A stretch of 49,043 bases of DNA, from positions 1 through 49,043 of the forward strand of contig JAFROJ010000033.1 of assembly GCA_017429765.1 (NCBI GenBank), given 5' to 3'. The position numbers and the translations under genes are program-made. Positions 1 through 6,652 of this stretch are shown here, piece after piece. Under the pieces are notes generated by a model. The model worked only from the letters and a program-made list of their open reading frames with translations, did no database searches and was not told the DNA's origin. Source of the stretch: Bacteroidales bacterium. GTDB taxonomy: Bacteria > Bacteroidota > Bacteroidia > Bacteroidales > UBA932. How positions within the stretch are numbered: the stretch's first letter is position 1; the number at the start of each line of letters is the position of its first letter.

Positions 1-653
1 AATATCCCCACGCGACCTTCGCCGCGATGGTCTCCCGTCTGGATTATTATGTGGGCGACCTGGTGGCCAATTTGAAGGAGCATGGGGTGTATGACAACAC
101 CGTTATCATATTCTCGAGCGACAACGGTCCTCACAGGGAGGGCGGCGCCGATCCCGACTTCTTCGACAGCAACGGCCCCTGGAGGGGGTACAAGAGGGAT
201 GTCTATGAGGGCGGGATCCGGGTCCCGATGATAGTGTCGTGGCCCGGCCACCTCGCTGAAGGGGAGGAGACCGGCTTCATGTGCTCGTTCTGGGATATGA
301 TGCCGACCCTGCGTGACCTCACCGGCTCCGCGCCCGCGGAAGGTCTGGACGGGGTTAGCCTCCTGCCGCTGCTCAGCGGCCATGGCCGCCAGAAGGAACA
401 CGACTACCTCTATTTCGAGTTCCAGGAACTCGGCGGGCGGCAGGCGGTCCGCAAAGGCCCCTGGAAACTTGTGCGTATGGACATAAGGGGAGAGAACCCG
501 AGACACGAGCTTTATAACCTCGACTCCGATTCCGGGGAAACCACTGATCTGGCGATGTCCGAGCCCGCCAAGGTCGAGGAGTTGAAAGCCCTGATGGAGG
601 AGGCGCACACGCCGAATCCTGACTTCCCCCTGCTACCGGAAGAATGGAAATAA
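1..653 (+). CDS. Sulfatase, C-terminal part (5' end outside window)
   Basis: The reading frame is open from base 3, upstream of the first internal ATG at 27, and the protein begins mid-domain (YPHATFAAMVSRLDYYVG), so the gene starts before the window. The visible part is the C-terminal half of a type I (alkaline-phosphatase fold) sulfatase: FSSDNGPH supplies the metal-binding Asp-Asn of the family and RGYKRDVYEGGIRVP is the usual conserved Lys/Gly segment, followed by the small C-terminal subdomain with the common ELYNLDSDSGETTDLA stretch. It would hydrolyse a sulfate ester, probably on a host or plant glycan, in the periplasm. The FGly motif lies outside the window, so the Ser or Cys type cannot be read. 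It is followed after 15 nt by a second sulfatase on the same strand, suggesting an operon. The substrate cannot be told. Confidence 0.93.
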   Translation, partial: YPHATFAAMVSRLDYYVGDLVANLKEHGVYDNTVIIFSSDNGPHREGGADPDFFDSNGPWRGYKRDVYEGGIRVPMIVSWPGHLAEGEETGFMCSFWDMMPTLRDLTGSAPAEGLDGVSLLPLLSGHGRQKEHDYLYFEFQELGGRQAVRKGPWKLVRMDIRGENPRHELYNLDSDSGETTDLAMSEPAKVEELKALMEEAHTPNPDFPLLPEEWK

Positions 654-668
654 GTCACTTATCATTAA

Positions 669-2216
669 ATGAATAGGAAAATCGCGGCCTGCGCCGCCAT
701 CATGCCCGCGGCCCTTGTCCCGTCGCTCTCTCCCGCCCAGGAGAAGGGAGGGGTCGAGCGTCCCAATGTGATAATAATCCTGGCGGACGACCTCGGTTAC
801 GGTGACCTCGGATGCTACGGCGCCAGGAACGTCGTCACACCGAATGTCGACACCGTCGCCTCGCGGGGCACGCGTTTCGTCAACGCCTACGCCACCGCCT
901 CCGTCTCAACACCGTCCCGGTATTCACTCCTCACAGGCCAGTACGCCTGGCGGAGGAATGACACCGACATAGCCGTGGGAGACGCCGGGATGATCATCCG
1001 TCCGGAGCAATACACGATGGCCGACCTTTTCAAGAATGCCGGCTATTCGACCGCCGCGTTCGGCAAATGGCATCTCGGCCTCGGTGACAAGGGAGGGGAG
1101 CAGGACTGGAACGCCCCGCTTCCTTCAGGGCTCGGAGACATCGGTTTCGACTATTCCTACATCATGGCGGCGACTGGCGACCGCGTACCCTGCGTGTTCA
1201 TAGAGAACGGCAAGGTGGCGGACTGGGACCCCTCCGCTCCGATAGAGGTCAGTTACAAAAAGCCATTCGAGGGTGAGCCCCTCGCCAAGGACCATCCTGA
1301 ACTGCTCTATAACCTCAAATCGACCCCTGGCATCGGCCATAACCAGGCCATAGTCAACGGGATAGGCCGCATCGGCTACATGAAAGGCGGAGGCCGAGCT
1401 CTCTGGAAAGACGAGAACATAGCGGACTCCATCACTGTCCATGCCCTGAAGTTCATTGAGGAGAACAAGGACCGGCCGTTCTTCATCTATCTGGCCACCA
1501 ACGATGTCCACGTGCCGCGGTTTCCTCACGAGCGTTTCAGGGGCCGGAGCGGTATGGGGCTCAGGGGCGACGCGATAGTCGAGTTCGACTGGATGGTCGG
1601 AGCGGTCACGAGGGAACTGGACCGGCTCGGCCTCGCGGACAACACCATCCTGATCATCACCAGCGACAACGGGCCTGTCCTTGAGGACGGGTATATGGAT
1701 GACGCCGCCAATCTTCTCAACGGCCACGACCCGGCAGGGAACCTTCGGGGGAACAAATACGGGGTCTATGAGGCCGGCGCCCGTGTGCCGGCTATAGTCA
1801 GATGGCCCGGCAAGGTCACCGAAGGCGCTATCTCGGAGGCTCTTGTGTCCCACGTGGACCTGTTCTCCTCATTCGGAGTCCTGCTGGGCGGCAGGATGCC
1901 CCGAGGGGGAGCTCCGGACAGCCGGAATTCCCTTTCCGCCTGGATGGGAAGGGATCCTTCCGGCCGTGAATATGTCATCGAGCAGGCCAACAACCGTACC
2001 CTGTCCGTCCGGACGAGGGATTGGAAGTATGTCGAGCCAAGCGACGGCCCCGCGGAATACAGTTGGGCCCCTGGTAGCGAGACCGGCTACATGAAAGTCC
2101 CCCAACTCTTCAACCTCAAGACTGACCCGAGGGAGAAAGTGAATGTCGCCGCCGACAATCCGGATGTCTTACGGATGATGCGGGAGATCCTTGATAAGGA
2201 GAGAGGCGAGCGATAG
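669..2216 (+). CDS. Periplasmic sulfatase, serine type
   Basis: 515-aa type I sulfatase with a cleavable N-terminal signal (hydrophobic to about residue 22, ending SLSPAQ). Asp40-Asp41 in IILADDLGYGD are metal ligands. The active-site motif S80-T-P-S-R84 with Gly90 is the serine form of the (C/S)xPxR signature, so Ser80 must be converted to formylglycine by a radical-SAM maturase; such a gene lies at 23592-24914. FGKWHLG and TSDNGP are further catalytic segments. Length is normal for the family. It follows the preceding sulfatase by 15 nt and ends 15 nt before a strong hairpin, so it is the last gene of its operon. Antisense open frames over it are shadows caused by the high GC. Substrate is unknown; sulfated mucin or plant or algal glycan are possibilities, not shown. 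Confidence 0.95.
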   Translation: MNRKIAACAAIMPAALVPSLSPAQEKGGVERPNVIIILADDLGYGDLGCYGARNVVTPNVDTVASRGTRFVNAYATASVSTPSRYSLLTGQYAWRRNDTDIAVGDAGMIIRPEQYTMADLFKNAGYSTAAFGKWHLGLGDKGGEQDWNAPLPSGLGDIGFDYSYIMAATGDRVPCVFIENGKVADWDPSAPIEVSYKKPFEGEPLAKDHPELLYNLKSTPGIGHNQAIVNGIGRIGYMKGGGRALWKDENIADSITVHALKFIEENKDRPFFIYLATNDVHVPRFPHERFRGRSGMGLRGDAIVEFDWMVGAVTRELDRLGLADNTILIITSDNGPVLEDGYMDDAANLLNGHDPAGNLRGNKYGVYEAGARVPAIVRWPGKVTEGAISEALVSHVDLFSSFGVLLGGRMPRGGAPDSRNSLSAWMGRDPSGREYVIEQANNRTLSVRTRDWKYVEPSDGPAEYSWAPGSETGYMKVPQLFNLKTDPREKVNVAADNPDVLRMMREILDKERGER

Positions 2217-2231
2217 AATAGTGAAAAAACG

Positions 2232-2259
2232 AAGAGTCCGGCCAAACGGCCGGACTCTT
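2232..2259. terminator. Bidirectional intrinsic terminator between sulfatase operon and rplS-tRNA operon
   Basis: A perfect 12-bp inverted repeat (AAGAGTCCGGCC / GGCCGGACTCTT) with a 4-nt loop lies between convergent units. On the minus strand the hairpin is followed by CGTTTTTT, so it should end the rplS-tRNA transcript; on the plus strand it is followed by only three T residues and could end the sulfatase transcript less efficiently. Confidence 0.85.
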
Positions 2260-2270
2260 TACAATCTGTG

Positions 2271-2343
2271 AGCGGAATACGAGATTCGAACTCGCGACCC
2301 TCAGCTTGGGAAGCTGATGCTCTACCAACTGAGCTAATTCCGC
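2271..2343 (-). tRNA. tRNA-Gly(CCC)
   Basis: Reading the minus strand, the 7-bp acceptor stem GCGGAAT / ATTCCGC closes a cloverleaf with D arm (TAGCTCAGTTGGTAGAGC), anticodon stem TCAGC/GCTGA around loop TTCCCAA (anticodon CCC) and T arm (GTTCGAATC). The discriminator base is U and no CCA is encoded. It lies 7 nt downstream of tRNA-Arg and just before the hairpin at 2232-2259, so it is the last element of the rplS transcript. Confidence 0.95.
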
Positions 2344-2350
2344 GGTCTTG

Positions 2351-2424
2351 TGATCCCCACAGGATTCAAACCTGTAACCTTCTGATCCGTAGTCAGATGC
2401 TCTATTCAGTTGAGCTAGGGGACC
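2351..2424 (-). tRNA. tRNA-Arg(ACG)
   Basis: Minus-strand cloverleaf: acceptor GGTCCCC / GGGGATC with one G-U pair, D arm TAGCTCAACTGAATAGAGC, anticodon stem TCTGA/TCAGA around loop CTACGGA (anticodon ACG, normally read as ICG after deamination by TadA), and T arm GGTTTGAATCC. Discriminator base A; CCA is not encoded. Its first base is only 6 nt past the rplS stop codon, so it can hardly have its own promoter and must be cut from the rplS transcript. Confidence 0.95.
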
Positions 2425-2430
2425 GATTTG

Positions 2431-2814
2431 CTATTCAGCGGCCTCTTTCTTGGCGCCGGTGAACTTGCGCTCCTTGATCCTGGCCTTCTTACCGGACAGG
2501 TTGCGGAGGTAGAATATCCTGGCCCTGCGGACCTTACCGAACTTGTTCACCTCGATTTTCTCGATGAAAGGTGACTGGAAGGGGAATATCCTCTCAACAC
2601 CGATGCCACCGGAAACCTTGCGGACGGTGAAAGTCCTTGTGGTGGGAGTGGCGCCCCTCATCTGGATGACCACGCCCCTGAAGTTCTGAAGCCTTTCCTT
2701 CTCACCTTCCTTGATCCTGTAGGTCACGGTGATGGTGTCACCGGCCTTGAATTTGGGGAAGTTGGCAACTTTCTCGTTAGCGAAAGATTGCTCTACGATT
2801 TTCATTAAATCCAT
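2431..2814 (-). CDS. rplS: 50S ribosomal protein L19
   Basis: 127-aa protein with the full L19 pattern: [13 protein letters not shown] near the N terminus, [39 protein letters not shown], and the basic C-terminal [22 protein letters not shown]19 sits at the 30S-50S interface of the ribosome. In many bacteria rplS closes an rpsP-rimM-trmD-rplS operon; here it stands alone after its own promoter (2890-2919) and is followed by two tRNA genes with only 6 nt between its TAG stop and tRNA-Arg. The start at 2814 gives a [10 protein letters not shown] terminus; a start three codons later (MKIVEQ) is also possible. Confidence 0.98.
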   Translation of the reverse strand: MDLMKIVEQSFANEKVANFPKFKAGDTITVTYRIKEGEKERLQNFRGVVIQMRGATPTTRTFTVRKVSGGIGVERIFPFQSPFIEKIEVNKFGKVRRARIFYLRNLSGKKARIKERKFTGAKKEAAE

Positions 2815-2889
2815 CTCTCAATACTTTTTACGCAACATTACGCACATCACATAACGACCCGTAAGAGGTTGCCCTTAAATTTCGGACTG

Positions 2890-2919
2890 CAAAAGTACGA
2901 ATATTTTTACAATCCCAAA
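2890..2919 (-). promoter_or_regulatory. Bacteroidota-type promoter of rplS
   Basis: On the minus strand TACTTTTG (2890-2897) fits the -7 box TAnnTTTG, and TTTG (2916-2919) lies 18 nt upstream as the -33 box. The predicted transcript has a leader of about 70 nt before rplS. Confidence 0.7.
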
Positions 2920-2948
2920 ACTTTTTTGAGGGAATTATTAAGGAATAT

Positions 2949-4139
2949 TTAAAAAATATCCTTGATCTTGTCGAACACGGCCCTGTCGTCCCTGGAAGGG
3001 TCGGGAGTGAACGACCTGCTGGCCCTCATCGCCTGAAGAGCCGCCTTCTCGTCGCTCGAGAGCCTCTTGGGGATCCAGACCAAGATCTTGACGTAGAGGT
3101 CTCCCGTCCCGCTGCCGTAACCGCTCACGGAGGGAAGGCCTTTCCCTCTAAGCTTGACCACGGCCCCGGACTGTGTGCCGGGCTCTATCTTGACTTTGTA
3201 GGAACCGTCCAGGCAGGGGACCGCAATCTCTGTGCCGAGGATGGCGTCCGTGACCGAGATTGTCGTGGAATAGAACAGGTTGTTCCCGTCCCTTTTGAGA
3301 GTGGAGTGGGCGACCTCCTCGATTATCACAAGGAGATCACCGTTGACACCGTTGTGAGGGGCGGCGTGGCCCTCGCCCCGGAGGGTGAGTTGCATCCCGT
3401 CCTCGACACCGGCGGGGATCTTGACCTTCACTGTCTCCTTTCTCCTGACAAGGCCTGTGCCTCCGCAGGTGCGGCAAGGGTTGGTCACTATCTTGCCCTC
3501 CCCGCCGCACTGGGGGCAGGTTGAGTAAGTCATCGTCCTGCCGAAGAGGGAGTTGGTGACATGCTGGACCTGGCCGGAGCCGTTGCAGGTGGGGCAGGTC
3601 TTGATGTCGGAGGCGTTCTTCGCCCCTCTGCCGCCGCAGTCCGGACATGGCCTGTTGCGCTCGATGCTGATCTCCTTCTCGACCCCCTTGGAGATCTCCT
3701 CGAGAGTCAGGTGGACCCTGGTGCGGATGTCACGTCCTTTGTAGACTCGTGTCTGGGACCTTTCGGATGAGCTCCCGTTGCCGAAACCGAAGCCGCTGAA
3801 GCCGCCTCCGAAACCTCCGAAACCTCCTCCGAAGAGATCGCGGAGAAGGTCTTCCAGGTTCCCGAAGCCACCGCTGAAGTCAGGGGCTCCCTGGCCGTCG
3901 ACACCGGCGAAACCGAACTGGTCGTACCGGGCCTTCTTGTCAGGGTCGCTGAGCACCGAATAGGCCTCTGAGGCCTCCTTGAACTTCTCCTCGGCGGTCT
4001 TCTTCTCGGCGTCGGTACCCTCCACCCAACGGTCGGGATGCCATTTCATGGCGGCCTTCCTGTAGGCCATCTTTATCTCGTCCGCGGTGGCGTTCTTCCC
4101 GACTCCGAGTACCTCGTAATAGTCTCTTTTATCTGCCAT
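2949..4139 (-). CDS. dnaJ: Chaperone protein DnaJ (Hsp40)
   Basis: 396-aa class I J-protein, co-chaperone that delivers substrates to DnaK and stimulates its ATPase. Domains in order: J domain at residues 5-75 with the HPD triad H34-P35-D36; a Gly/Phe-rich linker (about 90-125, GGFGGFGGGFSGFGFG); four zinc-binding CxxCxGxG repeats (CPDCGGRG, CPTCNGSG, CPQCGGEG, CRTCGGTG); and the C-terminal substrate-binding beta domains. Family length is normal. It follows grpE by 12 nt on the same strand, giving a grpE-dnaJ heat-shock operon without dnaK. The Gly/Phe linker and an added WVEGTDAEKK stretch after HPD are typical of Bacteroidales DnaJ. Confidence 0.98.
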   Translation of the reverse strand: MADKRDYYEVLGVGKNATADEIKMAYRKAAMKWHPDRWVEGTDAEKKTAEEKFKEASEAYSVLSDPDKKARYDQFGFAGVDGQGAPDFSGGFGNLEDLLRDLFGGGFGGFGGGFSGFGFGNGSSSERSQTRVYKGRDIRTRVHLTLEEISKGVEKEISIERNRPCPDCGGRGAKNASDIKTCPTCNGSGQVQHVTNSLFGRTMTYSTCPQCGGEGKIVTNPCRTCGGTGLVRRKETVKVKIPAGVEDGMQLTLRGEGHAAPHNGVNGDLLVIIEEVAHSTLKRDGNNLFYSTTISVTDAILGTEIAVPCLDGSYKVKIEPGTQSGAVVKLRGKGLPSVSGYGSGTGDLYVKILVWIPKRLSSDEKAALQAMRASRSFTPDPSRDDRAVFDKIKDIF

Positions 4140-4151
4140 ACGTGTCGCCTC

Positions 4152-4721
4152 CTATATTCCCACGACGACCTTAGCGTAGCGGATCACCTTGCCCGAAAGG
4201 GTGTAACCGGTCTGGACCACATCGTAGACCAAACCTTTCTTCTCCTCCTCGGGGACAGGGATCTGGGCCACGGCCTCATGGAAGTCTGTGTCGAACTTCT
4301 CGTCCAGGGCTTTTATGATCTCCAGTCCCTTGGTCTTAAGGTAAGCCATCAACTTGTTGTAAATCAACTCTGTACCCTCAAGGGCAACCTTGTCGTCGGC
4401 GTCCTTGAGCATCTTGAGCGCCCTCTCGCAATCGTCCAGGACGGGGAGTATGCCTTTTATGATGTCGGCGTTGGCGGTGCCCACAAGCTCGAGCTTCGCC
4501 TCGGCGGAATGCCTGCGGAAATTCTCGAAATCAGCCATCAGGCGGAGATAGTCGTCCTTCTCTTTGGCCACACTGGCCTTCAACTCCTCGTTCTCCTTCC
4601 TCAGGGCGGCCACTGGATCCTCATCTATCTTCTCTTCCTTCTTCTCCTCTTTCACCTCCTCCGCGGCGGTCTGGCTGATCTCCCCGGGATCTGCCGGCTT
4701 CTCAATTTTTTTCTTGCTCAT
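4152..4721 (-). CDS. grpE: Nucleotide exchange factor GrpE
   Basis: 189-aa GrpE, which dimerises and releases ADP from DnaK. A charged, low-complexity N terminus (about residues 1-40, rich in Lys and Glu) leads to a long coiled coil (ALRKENEELKASVAKEKDDYLRLMADFENFRRHSAEAK), then the compact C-terminal wing with FDTDFHEAVAQIPVPEEEKKGLVYDVVQTGYTLSGKVIRYAKVVVG, the conserved family tail. It lies directly upstream of dnaJ (12 nt). A palindrome at 4785-4799 upstream may control the pair. Confidence 0.97.
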   Translation of the reverse strand: MSKKKIEKPADPGEISQTAAEEVKEEKKEEKIDEDPVAALRKENEELKASVAKEKDDYLRLMADFENFRRHSAEAKLELVGTANADIIKGILPVLDDCERALKMLKDADDKVALEGTELIYNKLMAYLKTKGLEIIKALDEKFDTDFHEAVAQIPVPEEEKKGLVYDVVQTGYTLSGKVIRYAKVVVGI

Positions 4722-4759
4722 TGTAGGATATCTTAAACTTCAAACCTCTCCGGACACAT

Positions 4760-4799
4760 CAAATTATCTGCCAACATCATCTCGCTGACAGAATGTCAG
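4760..4799 (-). promoter_or_regulatory. Candidate promoter and operator of grpE-dnaJ
   Basis: Upstream of grpE the perfect palindrome CTGACA-GAA-TGTCAG (4785-4799) stands about 20-30 nt upstream of a weak -7-like TAATTTG (4760-4766, minus strand), where a -33 region would be. This is not the HrcA CIRCE element. A role as a heat-shock operator is an inference from position only. Confidence 0.35.
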
Positions 4800-4811
4800 A
4801 CGAGGCGACTT

Positions 4812-4837
4812 GTCATTCTGAACGAAGTGAAGAATCT
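4812..4837. repeat. Dispersed repeat (GTCATTCTGA...GAAGAATCT family)
   Basis: A 26-bp copy reading GTCATTCTGAAC on one side and GAAGTGAAGAATCT on the other. Relatives occur at 33852-33878 and 48904-48940 in this window. Its edge touches the glpT stop codon (4836-4838). Confidence 0.65.
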
Positions 4838-6218
4838 ATTCTTTCCTCGCCAGATATTGCTCCGCCTTGAAGGTCAGTCCCATCAGCAGGATGGAGATCA
4901 CACAAGCCCCGAGGAACAGGATGAAGACAGTGTCGAGTCCGGCGCTCTTCATCACGAATCCGATCAGGATGTTGGCCAGGACGGCCGTCCCGAGAACATA
5001 GCCCAGGAATCCGGTCAGTCCGGCGGCGGTCCCCGCGGCGTTCTTCGGAGCGAGGTCGAGGGCCTGGACCCCGATCAGCATGACCGGCCCGTAGATGAAG
5101 AAGCCTATCGCGATCAGGCAGGCGATGATGACGGTGAGGTTGTCCAGATTCTTCCAGTAGACGAATATCGCCACCGCCACAAGGGCCATGAACAACATCG
5201 TCGGAAGGGCCCGCCTTCCGTTGAAAACCTTGTCGCTGAGCCAGCCGCAGAACAGGGTTCCGGGGATGGCGGCGAACTCGTAGGCGAAGTAGGCCCAGCC
5301 GGTGCTGGTTATGTCTATTCCCTTGTCTGTCAAGATCTTGGGAGCCCAGTCAAGGCAACCATAGCGGACCATGTAGACGAAGGCGTTGGCGAAGGCGATG
5401 TACCAGAGCAACTTGTTGGAAAGGACTGTCTTGAATATGTCCTTGACCGACATGACCTCCTCGCTCTTCTCGGTGTAGTGCTTGGCGGCGTGACCGGACC
5501 ATTTCTCGATCGAGGGGAGTCCGCAGGACTGCGGCGTGTCCCTGATAAGGCAGTAGGCGACAATCGCTATGAGGATCGCCACGGCGGCTGGGAACACGAA
5601 CGAGCCGATGAGGAAATAGTGGTCGGCGTTGGCCCCGTAGAACCACGAGCCGAACCAGACGGCCCCGTAAGTGGCCATCGGCCCGACAAGGGCCCCGCCC
5701 ACATTGTGGGCGCAGTTCCAGACAGACATCCACGTGCCTCTCTCCTTGATCGAGAACCAATGTGTCATGACCCTGCCGCATGGGGGCCAGCCCATCCCGT
5801 TGAACCATCCCACGAGGAAGTTCAGGAACGACATGAGGGCGATCGCCCAGCCTTTGCGCTCTATCCCGAGCCACTGGACCGGGACTATCATGAAGGCCAT
5901 CGAAAGGGCGGCCATGACAAGTCCGAGAGGCAGGAATTTCCGGGCGTCGCTCCGGTCTGAGACGCTGGCCATCAGGAACTTGGAGAAACCGTAGGCGATA
6001 GCGTTCATCGAGAGGACCACGGCGAGTTCCTCGGTGGTGAAACCGAGAGCCTCAAGCCCGGGGATGGCCATCGAGAAATTCTTACGGACGATGTAGAAGC
6101 CGGCGTAACCGATGAATATGCCCAGGAAGACCTGCAAACGTTTTTTCTTGTAGGCGGAATCGACCCCGGGGCCGGTCATGATCTCTTTGTGAGGAGGAGG
6201 TGCAAGGAATGAGCTCAT
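4836..6218 (-). CDS. glpT: Glycerol-3-phosphate transporter (OPA family MFS)
   Basis: About 460-aa 12-helix permease of the organophosphate:phosphate antiporter family in the inner membrane; GlpT exchanges glycerol-3-phosphate for inorganic phosphate. The resemblance to enterobacterial GlpT is close through the whole chain: IVRKNFSMAIPGLEALGF with the substrate-binding Arg, IAYGFSKFLMASVSDRSDARKFLPLGL, MGWPPCGRVMTHWFS, SVWNCAHNVGGA, RDTPQSCGLP, NKLLWYIAFANAFVYMVRYG with the second Arg, and IYGPVMLIGVQALDLAPKNAAGTAAGLTGF. I chose ATG at 6218 (MSSFLAPPP), because the 22 residues upstream of it look non-family; ATG at 6179 is also possible. It diverges from the DUF1232 gene with only 49 nt between them. 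It could serve uptake of phosphate esters released by the locus at 11-19 kb, but nothing links them directly. Confidence 0.9.
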   Translation of the reverse strand: MSSFLAPPPHKEIMTGPGVDSAYKKKRLQVFLGIFIGYAGFYIVRKNFSMAIPGLEALGFTTEELAVVLSMNAIAYGFSKFLMASVSDRSDARKFLPLGLVMAALSMAFMIVPVQWLGIERKGWAIALMSFLNFLVGWFNGMGWPPCGRVMTHWFSIKERGTWMSVWNCAHNVGGALVGPMATYGAVWFGSWFYGANADHYFLIGSFVFPAAVAILIAIVAYCLIRDTPQSCGLPSIEKWSGHAAKHYTEKSEEVMSVKDIFKTVLSNKLLWYIAFANAFVYMVRYGCLDWAPKILTDKGIDITSTGWAYFAYEFAAIPGTLFCGWLSDKVFNGRRALPTMLFMALVAVAIFVYWKNLDNLTVIIACLIAIGFFIYGPVMLIGVQALDLAPKNAAGTAAGLTGFLGYVLGTAVLANILIGFVMKSAGLDTVFILFLGACVISILLMGLTFKAEQYLARKE

Positions 6219-6251
6219 GACGCGAATATAATCATTATTGATGTTTTTTCG

Positions 6252-6259
6252 TATATTTA
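6252..6259 (+). promoter_or_regulatory. -7 box of the DUF1232 gene
   Basis: TATATTTA, one base off the TAnnTTTG box, ends 8 nt before the ATG at 6268, so the transcript would start at or within a few bases of the start codon. Confidence 0.5.
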
Positions 6260-6267
6260 CAATCGCT

Positions 6268-6651
6268 ATGAAGGCATTGGACAATTACGACAGATACCAG
6301 CGTCATTTCTCGGACGACCAGTTCTGGCAAAAGCTCAAGAGGATGGCCCGCAAGGCCGGCATAAAGGTGGTCTACGCCGCCCTGCTGCTCTACTACGTCC
6401 TCCGCAACCCGGCCACTCCGAGGGCTGACAGGACAAAGATAGTCGGCGCGCTAGGCTACCTCATCCTCCCCACCGACCTCATCCCGGACTTCATCCCTGT
6501 CGCCGGGTACACCGATGACCTCGCCGCCCTGATGTGGGCCCTTTATTCAGTGGCCAGGAATGTGACTCCCGAGGTGAGGATCCAGGCCCGCCAGAAACTG
6601 GGGGAATGGTTCGAGGACTACGACGCCACAGCCCCCGAGGACCAGTCATAG
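6268..6651 (+). CDS. YkvA/DUF1232 family membrane protein
   Basis: 127-aa protein with the DUF1232 core: the hydrophobic AGIKVVYAALLLYYVLRN followed by KIVGALGYLILPTDLIPDFIPVAGYTDDLAALMWAL, the family hallmark (LxPxDLIPDxxPxxGxxDD). The family is widespread, membrane-associated and of unknown function. The start at 6268 (MKALDNYDRYQ) is preferred over the ATG at 6238, because a -7 box (6252-6259) lies between the two. It is followed after 1 nt by the Uup-type ATPase, so the two are probably cotranscribed. Confidence 0.85.
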   Translation: MKALDNYDRYQRHFSDDQFWQKLKRMARKAGIKVVYAALLLYYVLRNPATPRADRTKIVGALGYLILPTDLIPDFIPVAGYTDDLAALMWALYSVARNVTPEVRIQARQKLGEWFEDYDATAPEDQS

Positions 6652-6652
6652 C

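Noticed and set aside
4827-5960. Open frame of 377 aa on the plus strand
   Set aside because: Antisense to glpT, low-complexity and without recognisable domains.
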